Of a DNA stretch of 6,059 nt, positions 1 through 6,057 are shown piece after piece. A program made the position numbers and the translations under genes. The notes under the pieces were generated by a model. The model was not told the origin of the DNA. It saw only the letters and a program-made list of their open reading frames with translations, and did not search any database. How positions within the stretch are numbered: the first letter of the stretch is position 1; every line of letters begins with the position of its first letter. Source of the stretch: Bacteroidales bacterium (GTDB taxonomy: Bacteria > Bacteroidota > Bacteroidia > Bacteroidales > WCHB1-69); NCBI GenBank assembly GCA_012519525.1, contig JAAYQB010000095.1, positions 1 to 6,059 of the forward strand, in the 5' to 3' direction.

Positions 1-1
1 A

Positions 2-802
2 CATATCTATCGGTATTTTTTTAATGCTGTCGCCCTTTTCTTCATCTAAAAAATCGTATTTTACCATTTGCTCTATCACCGTATTTCTTCTATTGAGAGC
101 ATTTTCGGGATGACGCCTTGGACTATAACGAGTGGGTGCTTTTAACATGCCCACCAATAAAGCCGACTCTTCAATATTCAAATCTTTAGCTTCTTTATCA
201 AAGTAAGTTTTAGCCGCCGATTTTATCCCATGCGAAAGATTACCAAAGTCTACCGTATTCAAATACATAGCTATAATTTCAGTCTTCGAATAATTTCTTT
301 CTAATTTAACAGCTACTACCCATTCTTTAAATTTAGTTAAAACCAATTGAAAAACAGACGGGTCCTCATTGCGAGGAAATAAGTTTTTTGCCAATTGCTG
401 TGAAATTGTACTCCCCCCCCCTTTTCTACGACCTGTAAGAACACCCGCTGTAACACGAAACAGTGCTTTAGCATCGATACCCGAATGTTTATAAAAACGA
501 ACATCTTCCGTAGCAATAAGTGCTTCTTCCAAATGTTTCGACAATTGACTATAGGCTACATTAGAACGATTTTCAATATAAAATTTTCCTAACACATAAC
601 CGTCTTCAGAAATAATTTCTGTTGCTAAATTGGTTTTCGGATTTTCTAATTCTTCGAACGAAGGCATAAAACCAAGCCATCCTAATGAAATAAAAGTGAA
701 TAGCAGAATTACTATTCCCCAAGCTATCAGAAAGATAGACCAAAACCATTTACGAGCGGTAGATTTGGATTTTTTTTGTGTTTTATTTTTTTCTTTAGCC
801 AT
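2..802 (-). CDS. Class A penicillin-binding protein 1A, N-terminal part (glycosyltransferase domain), cut by window edge
   Basis: Bifunctional peptidoglycan synthase of the PBP1A/MrcA type. The visible 267 residues are the N-terminal part; the transpeptidase domain lies beyond the left edge. A basic cytoplasmic tail (1-18) leads into one membrane anchor (about 19-43). The GT51 domain, which polymerises lipid II on the periplasmic face, follows with its motifs in order: TEDVRFYKHSG at 98-108 with catalytic Glu99; GGGSTISQQLAKN at 128-140; KFKEW at 157-161 with the second conserved Glu160; SKTEIIAMYLN at 172-182 with the FGNLSHGIKSAAKTYF loop to 201; and ESALLVGMLKAPTRYSP at 212-228. The ATG at 800-802 shares one base with the gldH stop (TAATG), which suggests translational coupling in a ricT-gldH-pbp operon. 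The three glycines of motif 2 are encoded GGG GGG GGG, odd in so AT-rich a gene. The family call is near certain; the exact paralogue name is not. Confidence 0.95.
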   Translation of the reverse strand, partial: MAKEKNKTQKKSKSTARKWFWSIFLIAWGIVILLFTFISLGWLGFMPSFEELENPKTNLATEIISEDGYVLGKFYIENRSNVAYSQLSKHLEEALIATEDVRFYKHSGIDAKALFRVTAGVLTGRRKGGGSTISQQLAKNLFPRNEDPSVFQLVLTKFKEWVVAVKLERNYSKTEIIAMYLNTVDFGNLSHGIKSAAKTYFDKEAKDLNIEESALLVGMLKAPTRYSPRRHPENALNRRNTVIEQMVKYDFLDEEKGDSIKKIPIDM

Positions 803-1296
803 TATTGTTCGGATTTTATACTATCATCTTTTCTTTTAGGTGCAATAAATAAACCTATAGAATTAATTCCCGTTAGTGTATCAACACGCATAGCATGTTT
901 GACTTTCATGGTGTATTTTCCTTGCAAAGGAAACGTTAAAGTGCCATAAATTACATTTAGTTCTCTAATACGACCTCCTTTTCCAAAGGCTTTTCCATCG
1001 GGTTGAAATAAATCGCAAGAAACGGTGTCAATCACTTCTTTTCCATTGGGTAAGTTAGTGTAAATAAAGAAATAAATTTGTTGAAATTCGTAATTATCGT
1101 TATAGCGTATCGTAAAACCGATATCATGATTTGTTATGGTATCCGTAACATTTAAAATAAAATTCAAAGGGGATGCTACTGCCCATTGTTCGTTATCAAT
1201 AGTATAGTTTTTATAATATACATAATCGTCCGTGCAAGCCGTAAAAAGATTGAATAACACTAAGACAAATAATATTTTTTTGATATACGTAGGCAT
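802..1296 (-). CDS. gldH: Gliding motility lipoprotein GldH
   Basis: GldH is an outer-membrane-associated lipoprotein of Bacteroidetes. In gliding flavobacteria it is needed for motility and the linked type IX secretion apparatus, but it is also found in non-gliding members, so it does not prove motility. The 164-residue product has a short signal peptide with lipobox LFTAC (predicted lipidated Cys21). The mature part shows the family pattern: DYxFxxIYxFIYxxLPNGKEVIDTV around 67-92, then a Q-PDGKAFGKG stretch near 98-107, a TFPLQGKYTMKVKHAMR segment near 121-137, and a closing GINSIGLFI strand. The residues after the Cys (TDDY) resemble a surface lipoprotein export signal. The start lies 5 nt after the ricT stop and the stop overlaps the PBP1A start by one base, so it is the middle gene of an operon. 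Length is normal for the family. Confidence 0.92.
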   Translation of the reverse strand: MPTYIKKILFVLVLFNLFTACTDDYVYYKNYTIDNEQWAVASPLNFILNVTDTITNHDIGFTIRYNDNYEFQQIYFFIYTNLPNGKEVIDTVSCDLFQPDGKAFGKGGRIRELNVIYGTLTFPLQGKYTMKVKHAMRVDTLTGINSIGLFIAPKRKDDSIKSEQ

Positions 1297-1301
1297 TTTC
1301 T

Positions 1302-2468
1302 TTAATCGTTAATTCGTTTTAAATCATCTATATTTACTTCTACTTCATTGAATTTTGACTGATTTATTTTAGCATACCTCTCCAAATCTTCTACTTTTTT
1401 ATTTTCTTTATTGCTTTGTATTATCTCTTTTATTTTATCGGTCGGGATTGCATACAAAGTGTGAGAATCATCGTTTTTATAATAATACCACATTAGATTT
1501 TGAAAAATGTCTATTTTATGACACACGGCTTCGCCTTTTTCGGTATATAACACAGTGTTCGTGTTAGGGAAGTTTTTCAATTCTTCGATATATGCTTCAT
1601 TTTCGTAATTAAGACAGCATTTTAATTTTCCGCATTGTCCTGCCAATTTTTGAGGATTCAGCGAAAGTTGCTGTGTTTTTGCAGCAGCCGTATTTACCGA
1701 TTTAAAATGATTTAACCAAGAAGAGCAACAAAGTTCTCGACCGCAACTTCCGATACCTCCCAAACGTGCCGCTTCTTGACGTACTCCAATTTGTCGCATT
1801 TCGATACGAATACGGAATTTTTCGGCAAGAATTTTTATCAATTCTCTAAAATCAACACGCTTATCTGCCGAATAATAAAAAATTGCTTTTGAACCATCGC
1901 CTTGATATTCTACGTTATTGACTTTCATATCCAATTGCAAATCCCAAGCGGCATAACGTGATTTCATCATCGTATCGTTCTCTTTTTTCACTAAATTCAC
2001 CCATTTTTCTATGTCGTTCGTACGTGCTTTATGATACACTCTTTTAGTAACTTCGCTCACATTTTTATTTTGCATTTGCAATTTAACTTGATGTCCCATC
2101 ATAGAAACAATGCCGATATCAGTGCCGTTAGTCGCTTCGACCAAAACAATATCGCCCACTTCATAAAACTCATTGGAAACAGGTAAATTGAAAAAATCTT
2201 TGTCCCCGTTTTTAAAGCGAACTTCAACAATTTGTTTTTCCGAAAAAGCCGGAAGTCGTATATCCTCTAACCAATCATAATTGGCTAATTGGCAGCAACC
2301 GTAACTATATAAATGATTATTATCCTCATTAGGATTGGGTATTTCGCTCAATCCTCTTGTCAAAAAAGGATTGGCTGCTATTTTATCTCCCTCATAATTA
2401 TGATCACACGCAATATGTATGTCTTCTTCTATCTCTTGATTTTCACTAATAAAATTAGTTTTCTCCAT
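1302..2468 (-). CDS. ricT: RicT/YaaT-family PSP1-domain protein
   Basis: Member of the PSP1 C-terminal domain family that includes Bacillus RicT (YaaT). There, RicA, RicF and RicT form a complex carrying iron-sulfur clusters that works with RNase Y in mRNA maturation. The role in Bacteroidetes is not settled. Of 388 residues, 1-55 are acidic and look disordered. A GCCQL element (Cys58-Cys59) precedes the conserved YDWLEDIRLP at 64-73. The core then runs through VEVRFKNGDKDFF (81-93), VGDIVLVE (104-111), DIGIVSMMG (117-125) and the PSP1 region to about 290. It includes RIEMRQIGVRQEAARLGGIG (221-240) and two cysteine clusters, CGRELCC (242-248) and CGKLKCC (279-285), as expected for metal binding. 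The C-terminal ~90 residues are charged and variable. It is the first gene of the ricT-gldH-pbp1A operon. The ATG at 2466-2468 follows an A-rich leader without Shine-Dalgarno, normal in this phylum. The symbol rests on family membership, not a proven function. Confidence 0.9.
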   Translation of the reverse strand: MEKTNFISENQEIEEDIHIACDHNYEGDKIAANPFLTRGLSEIPNPNEDNNHLYSYGCCQLANYDWLEDIRLPAFSEKQIVEVRFKNGDKDFFNLPVSNEFYEVGDIVLVEATNGTDIGIVSMMGHQVKLQMQNKNVSEVTKRVYHKARTNDIEKWVNLVKKENDTMMKSRYAAWDLQLDMKVNNVEYQGDGSKAIFYYSADKRVDFRELIKILAEKFRIRIEMRQIGVRQEAARLGGIGSCGRELCCSSWLNHFKSVNTAAAKTQQLSLNPQKLAGQCGKLKCCLNYENEAYIEELKNFPNTNTVLYTEKGEAVCHKIDIFQNLMWYYYKNDDSHTLYAIPTDKIKEIIQSNKENKKVEDLERYAKINQSKFNEVEVNIDDLKRIND

Positions 2469-2488
2469 ATCTTATTTTTCTTTTTTAA

Positions 2489-2517
2489 TATCTACAAAAA
2501 TACTAAAAATGTAGATA
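2489..2517. promoter_or_regulatory. Perfect 8+8 bp inverted repeat over the presumed ricT promoter (candidate operator)
   Basis: TATCTACA at 2489-2496 and TGTAGATA at 2510-2517 are exact reverse complements separated by 13 nt. The repeat brackets the minus-strand -7-like element (2495-2502) and fills the space up to the possible -33 element, which is where a dimeric repressor would bind. TACA/TGTA half-sites are also seen in BlaI/MecI/CopY-type operators, but with a different spacing, so I do not assign a regulator. There is no T-tract following in either direction that would make it a terminator for a gene in this window. Confidence 0.4.
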
Positions 2518-2521
2518 CAAA
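2495..2521 (-). promoter_or_regulatory. Putative Bacteroidetes-type promoter for the ricT-gldH-pbp1A operon
   Basis: On the minus strand, TATTTTTG (2502 down to 2495) matches the TAnnTTTG -7 consensus used by the primary sigma factor of Bacteroidetes. A TTTG lies at 2521-2518, with 15 nt between the two elements; this is shorter than the usual 17-23 nt. Transcription would begin near 2488, leaving a leader of about 20 nt before the ricT ATG. AT-rich DNA makes chance matches common. Confidence 0.4.
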
Positions 2522-2577
2522 AAGAAACGAATCTTAATTAAAATAATTATCCTATCAGATAACAAATAAAAATAATG

Positions 2578-2585
2578 TATTTTTG
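2578..2585 (+). promoter_or_regulatory. Putative -7 element for the lipoprotein-nadK-flippase operon
   Basis: TATTTTTG fits the Bacteroidetes TAnnTTTG -7 consensus exactly and lies 14 nt before the ATG at 2600. Transcription would start around 2590-2593, giving a very short leader. No TTG -33 element is visible at the usual distance upstream, so the call rests on one element and position only. Confidence 0.35.
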
Positions 2586-2599
2586 CAAAAAATATCAAT

Positions 2600-2983
2600 A
2601 TGAAAAGACTTTCTTACTTTGTTATCATAAGTTGTTTGGCTATCACTATTTTTGCATGTAAAAAATACGAAAGCCAAATAAAAGGAAAAGTAAGCTATAT
2701 TGACATTGAAACGCAAAAAGAAGTTGCCGCTTCGGGTGCTATTTTAGAAAAAATTCAGATTATCAAAGATAAAGAAAATAAAATGGCAACTATTCGAAGC
2801 GATAGCAACGGTTTTTATGTTTTCGACTATGTAACGGATGGAAAATGGAAAATCAAAGGACAACTTACAATCGATACTATTGTTTATCAAAGCTATTCTG
2901 CTATTATCACTACTTCGGGCGAAGATAAGAAAGAAGTAGATATACGTTTAGATTCTGTTTATGTAATAACCAATGAAGAATAA
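2600..2983 (+). CDS. Small lipoprotein with carboxypeptidase-regulatory/prealbumin-like fold
   Basis: The 127-residue product starts with a lipoprotein signal peptide: basic MKR, a hydrophobic core, then the lipobox TIFAC with predicted lipidated Cys20. The mature part reads as a single beta-sandwich repeat of the carboxypeptidase regulatory-like type. There is an opening strand IKGKVSYIDIET (27-38), a mid-region TIRSDSNGFYVFDYVTDGKWKIKGQL (about 64-89) with the typical 'D-x-x-G-x-Y-x-F' element, and a closing strand KEVDIRLDS (111-119). In the wider fold family such domains are non-enzymatic and sit on envelope proteins. CKKYES after the Cys lacks the acidic residues typical of surface export, so a periplasm-facing location is more likely. 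It is the first gene of the plus-strand operon, and its end overlaps or nearly touches nadK. I do not recognise a named family; the fold is inferred from strand pattern alone. Confidence 0.75.
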   Translation: MKRLSYFVIISCLAITIFACKKYESQIKGKVSYIDIETQKEVAASGAILEKIQIIKDKENKMATIRSDSNGFYVFDYVTDGKWKIKGQLTIDTIVYQSYSAIITTSGEDKKEVDIRLDSVYVITNEE

Positions 2984-2987
2984 TAAG

Positions 2988-3857
2988 ATGAAAGTAACAC
3001 TCTACGGCAAATCATTACAAGAAACTTGTTTCACTGTTATACAGCAAGTAATTGATATATTGGCTACTCATTGTAGTTGGGTATATGTTTATCAGCCTTT
3101 TTACGAAAGCATAAAAAACGATTTTAATTTTCCTGCTAATTTTCGTGCAACTAATAGTGAAGGTGTTGAAAAAGATACGGATTACGTGTTTTCAATTGGT
3201 GGCGACGGTACTTTTTTAGATGCACTTACCTTAGTGAAAGATTCCGGCATTCCAATGTTTGGAATCAATATAGGACGTTTAGGATTCTTGTCGAGTGTAA
3301 ACATTCACACACTTGAACAATCAATCATTGACATTAAAAATAAAAATTTTCATATCGAAAAGCGTATGCTTTTGCACTGCGAACCTACTATCGGAAATGA
3401 CATTAATTGGGCATTGAATGACATTAGCATACAGCGTAATAATAATTCGGGAATGATTTCTATTTCCGTATCTATTAACGGTGAGTTTTTAAATACCTAT
3501 TGGTGCGACGGATTAATTATAGCTACTCCGACAGGTTCTACAGCTTACTCTTTAGGCTGTGGCGGTCCTATTATTATGCCTATGGTAGACGCAATAGTAC
3601 TAACTCCCATAGCATCGCATATGCTCACAGTACGACCATTGGTCATACCTGCCGACAGTCTGATTGAAATCAAAGCGGCAAGCAGAGCTGCTACACACGT
3701 AGTGTCCTTAGATTCTAACTCTTACACTGTCAACACAGGTACTACACTGACTATTTCTAAAGAAAAATTTCATATTAATCTCATCTGTCTATCACATCAA
3801 ACCTTTTCTAAAACTTTAAGAGAAAAACTAATGTGGGGATTCGACAAAAGAAATTAA
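2988..3857 (+). CDS. nadK: NAD kinase
   Basis: ATP-dependent NAD+ kinase (cytoplasmic), the enzyme that makes NADP+. Numbering from the ATG at 2988 (289 residues, normal for the family), the signature GGDGTFLDA begins at 71 with catalytic Asp73. NIGRLGFLSS follows at 93-102. The NAD-contacting ND pair is at 144-145, where most homologues have NE. YWCDGLIIATPTGSTAYS runs from 171 to 188, with the glycine-rich CGGP just after it. An in-frame ATG at 2973 would add MKNNK and make an 11-nt overlap with the upstream lipoprotein gene. I chose 2988 because MKVTLYGKS resembles the usual start of family members (MKIxxFG-type), leaving a 4-nt gap, but the longer form cannot be excluded. It is cotranscribed with the lipoprotein gene before it and probably with the flippase gene 25 nt after it. 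Confidence 0.95.
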   Translation: MKVTLYGKSLQETCFTVIQQVIDILATHCSWVYVYQPFYESIKNDFNFPANFRATNSEGVEKDTDYVFSIGGDGTFLDALTLVKDSGIPMFGINIGRLGFLSSVNIHTLEQSIIDIKNKNFHIEKRMLLHCEPTIGNDINWALNDISIQRNNNSGMISISVSINGEFLNTYWCDGLIIATPTGSTAYSLGCGGPIIMPMVDAIVLTPIASHMLTVRPLVIPADSLIEIKAASRAATHVVSLDSNSYTVNTGTTLTISKEKFHINLICLSHQTFSKTLREKLMWGFDKRN

Positions 3858-3882
3858 ATAATCATTATATTTTTTCAATACT

Positions 3883-5418
3883 ATGGGCATTATTATCCGA
3901 CAAAGCATTAAAGGAACGATTGTAAACTATGTAGGGGCTTTTATCGGTTTTGTCATTACTTTTGCCATTACTACCAAATTTTTAACTGCCGAAGAAATCG
4001 GTCTTGTTCGTATCTTATTGGAAGCCGGTTTGTTATTCGGTGCCTTATCGCAAATGGGAATTAGTTCTTCCGCAATTCGATTTTATCCTTATTTTAAAGA
4101 CGAAAAAAATAAAGACAACGGCTTTTTCTTTTGGACAATCATCATCCCTTTGATAGGTTTTATACTGACAACTTTATTGTTTATTATCCTTAAAAATCCT
4201 ATTAGTCGTTATTTTTCTGAAAATTCGGCACTGTTTGTCAACTATTACTACTACATTATTCCTTTGGGATTCTTTTTCCTATACATAGTTGTTTTTGAAA
4301 CCAATGCCAATGTATTGATGCGAATTGTCGTCCCTAAATTCATAAGAGAAATAGGCATACGCTTAATGACCCTTGTTGTTTATCTGCTCTATGCTTTCCG
4401 CTATATCAATCTGGATTGGTTTATTACCTTATTAGTCAGCGTGTATGGCGTTGCTACATTATTGAATATTATCTATCTTTTTTCTTTAAAAAAGGTTTCG
4501 TTCAAGCCCAATTGGTCTTTTATAAGCAAGCCTTTACGCAATTCTTTTTTATTTTACACTTCTTTTCTTATATTAGCCACACTTAGCGGTAGCATTATGG
4601 GAAAACTCGATGTCTTTATCGTAAGCGGACAATTAGGACTACAAGATGCGGGTATTTACTCCATTGCTTTTTACATTGCTATAATAGTCGAAATACCTTA
4701 CCGCTCGTTGCTTGCCATATCTCTACCTGAAATATCGCAAAGCATTAAAGACAAAGACATTGCTTATACTAATACTTTATGCCGACGAATATCGTTGCAC
4801 CAATTTTTAACAGCTTGCTTTATCTTTTTACTTATATGGATTAATATTGACTTTGTATTTGAACTATTACCCAACGGAAAAATATATGCCTCCGGCAAAT
4901 GGGTAGTGTTTTTTATAGGACTTTCACGACTGATTGACAGTTCGTTTAGTGTCAGTTTATCGGTATTGAATTTTTCAAAATATTATTATTATTCTTTATT
5001 ATTTACGTTTGCTTTGGTGGGGTTAGTGATTGCTTCCAACTTACAGTTTATTCCTATCTTTGGCATGACAGGTGCCGCTTTAGCAATGCTTGTATCCTAC
5101 ACCCTCTATATTATCTCGCTTTTGATTTTTACACAATGGAAACTGAAAATAAATCCTCTCTCCTACGGTTTAATAAAAGTAGTTGTTACTGCCTTGCTTA
5201 TTATCGCTATTAGCTGGCTATGGAAACTTTTTGTAAGTCCTCATCTTTTTGCTACTACTATTAATCAACTATTATTACTATTTATTAACGCAACCGGCAA
5301 AACAGTGTTGGCTCTGGGTATAGGCTTTTTATTGGTTTACAAATGGAAGGTGTCGGATGAAGTGAATAACTTAGTTGACAAATTCTTAAGCAAAATAGGA
5401 ATTAATTTGGGAAAATAA
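3883..5418 (+). CDS. Wzx-type oligosaccharide/polysaccharide flippase (MOP superfamily)
   Basis: Inner-membrane transporter of 511 residues, nearly all hydrophobic. I count about 14 membrane segments, roughly at 12-32, 42-62, 82-102, 120-139, 160-176, 180-200, 220-240, 257-275, 307-325, 340-360, 369-388, 395-416, 431-450 and 470-487. This is the layout of Wzx/RfbX-like flippases, which move lipid-linked sugar units across the membrane. The N-terminus (IIRQSIKGTIVNYVGAFIGF, then FLTAEEIGLVRILLE) and the SGSIMGKLDVFIVSGQLGLQDAGIYSIAF region at 235-263 resemble the conserved start and central re-entry of this family. The substrate cannot be read from sequence. No glycosyltransferase or polymerase gene is near, so its cargo may be made from elsewhere on the chromosome. 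The ATG is 25 nt after the nadK stop, with no Shine-Dalgarno. MurJ is a distant alternative within the superfamily but fits less well. Confidence 0.88.
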   Translation: MGIIIRQSIKGTIVNYVGAFIGFVITFAITTKFLTAEEIGLVRILLEAGLLFGALSQMGISSSAIRFYPYFKDEKNKDNGFFFWTIIIPLIGFILTTLLFIILKNPISRYFSENSALFVNYYYYIIPLGFFFLYIVVFETNANVLMRIVVPKFIREIGIRLMTLVVYLLYAFRYINLDWFITLLVSVYGVATLLNIIYLFSLKKVSFKPNWSFISKPLRNSFLFYTSFLILATLSGSIMGKLDVFIVSGQLGLQDAGIYSIAFYIAIIVEIPYRSLLAISLPEISQSIKDKDIAYTNTLCRRISLHQFLTACFIFLLIWINIDFVFELLPNGKIYASGKWVVFFIGLSRLIDSSFSVSLSVLNFSKYYYYSLLFTFALVGLVIASNLQFIPIFGMTGAALAMLVSYTLYIISLLIFTQWKLKINPLSYGLIKVVVTALLIIAISWLWKLFVSPHLFATTINQLLLLFINATGKTVLALGIGFLLVYKWKVSDEVNNLVDKFLSKIGINLGK

Positions 5419-5459
5419 GTAGTAAAAAACTCCATATCTTAAATAATCTATTTTCTACT
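5418..5459. terminator. Possible weak bidirectional terminator between convergent genes
   Basis: AGTAG (5418-5422) can pair with CTACT (5455-5459). After one unpaired T, AAAA (5424-5427) can pair with TTTT (5451-5454), leaving a loop of about 23 nt. The position between the convergent stops of the flippase and thioredoxin-like genes fits, but the stem is short and AT-rich and the loop is large. Confidence 0.2.
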
Positions 5460-5882
5460 GCACCTTATATATTTAACTAATTTATGTTTATTAAATACAA
5501 ATAACGCAGGAACCGTTATTGAAAATCCGTATTGATTCATAACAAAATGACTTTCCAATAAGTATTTTATGCTATTTCCATATTTTGATTTAATTCTTTC
5601 CAATTCCGAAATATTGTCAAACAAAACATATAAAGGATAATCTTCTTTTTCATTATATGCTTTTGTTAATAAACTATCCATAGAAATTCGGTAACAATTT
5701 TGACAAACTCCAACTGTTCTATAAGTAAATAACATATAATCTTCTTCAAGAATACTATCCTTACAATAAGTGTTTATATATCTATATAACAGTGCCTCAT
5801 ACTGATAGTTTACCAAATTCTGACTTACACAGCGAAAAGAAAATATTAAAGTAATAACTAATAGTATTAATTTATTTCTCAT
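5448..5882 (-). CDS. Exported thioredoxin-like protein with CxxC motif (hypothetical)
   Basis: The 144-residue product has an N-terminal signal peptide (hydrophobic 4-17, plausible cleavage after CVSQ at 18-21). The residue pair before Cys18 (F-R) does not fit a lipobox, so this looks like a soluble periplasmic protein. CQNC at 60-63 follows a beta-strand-like stretch (MLFTYRTVGV). Further on, ITVPALFVFNKHKLVKY at 122-138 looks like the cis-proline loop and last strands of a thioredoxin fold (Pro125). Between them a helix/strand pattern (SMDSLLTKA, PLYVLFD, ISELERIKSKYG) is compatible with the fold, though very divergent. A disulfide-exchange or redox role is an inference only. Its ATG lies 11 nt inside the end of the upstream beta-propeller-like gene, so the two are translationally coupled and probably work together. 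It is convergent with the flippase gene. I do not recognise a named family. Confidence 0.65.
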   Translation of the reverse strand: MRNKLILLVITLIFSFRCVSQNLVNYQYEALLYRYINTYCKDSILEEDYMLFTYRTVGVCQNCYRISMDSLLTKAYNEKEDYPLYVLFDNISELERIKSKYGNSIKYLLESHFVMNQYGFSITVPALFVFNKHKLVKYIRCSRK

Positions 5883-6057
5883 ATTCTAATTTTAATTTTA
5901 ATACCATTATATGATTTTTTCTGCAAGCATCCCCAATACAACCGAATGAAATACCGTATAATCCATTGGATGTCGGATACCAAAATGAAGAATAACCCCC
6001 TCCTTTTGTTTTCCAAATAATATCTCCTATAATTTTAAAATTTTCATCTAAAACGCT
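5872..6057 (-). CDS. C-terminal fragment of a probable beta-propeller (DUF4221/6-bladed-like) protein, cut by window edge
   Basis: An open frame enters from the right edge and ends at TAA (5872-5874), giving 61 visible residues. It begins SVLDENFKIIGDIIW and continues through FWYPTSNGLYGISF to a basic end, MVLKLKLEYEK. The pattern 'LD-x-x-x-x-IIG-(E/D)' followed by an aromatic strand and 'GLYGI' is typical of the last blade of DUF4221 and 6-bladed beta-propeller lipoproteins of Bacteroidetes. A Cys pair (C40 and C45 of the fragment, in GCIGDAC) is notable beside the CxxC protein downstream. The stop overlaps the start of that gene by 11 nt. The frame is open to the window edge and dense with conserved-looking residues, so it is a real gene end, but family assignment from 61 residues is tentative. 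Confidence 0.6.
   Translation of the reverse strand, partial: SVLDENFKIIGDIIWKTKGGGYSSFWYPTSNGLYGISFGCIGDACRKNHIMVLKLKLEYEK

Noticed and set aside
367..375. Small hairpin (CCTC...GAGG) in the PBP1A gene
   Set aside because: The stem is only four pairs and lies inside conserved coding sequence, so it is explained by codons.
630..839. Plus-strand 69-residue open frame
   Set aside because: It lies antisense to the PBP1A N-terminus and the end of gldH, both strongly supported by motifs. It has no domain features of its own.
2313..2537. Plus-strand 74-residue open frame running from within ricT into the intergenic region
   Set aside because: It is antisense to the start of ricT. The hydrophobic look comes from reading A/T-rich codons in the wrong frame, and it has no start signal or conserved motif.
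2547..2562. Short dyad TTATC-N6-GATAA upstream of the lipoprotein gene
   Set aside because: A 5-bp AT-rich repeat is expected by chance in this DNA. It could be an operator at the -35 side but nothing else supports it.
4981..4992. TAT trinucleotide repeat (four units)
   Set aside because: It encodes a Tyr4 run in a membrane protein that has a similar Tyr4 run at residues 121-124; too short to count as a microsatellite of interest.
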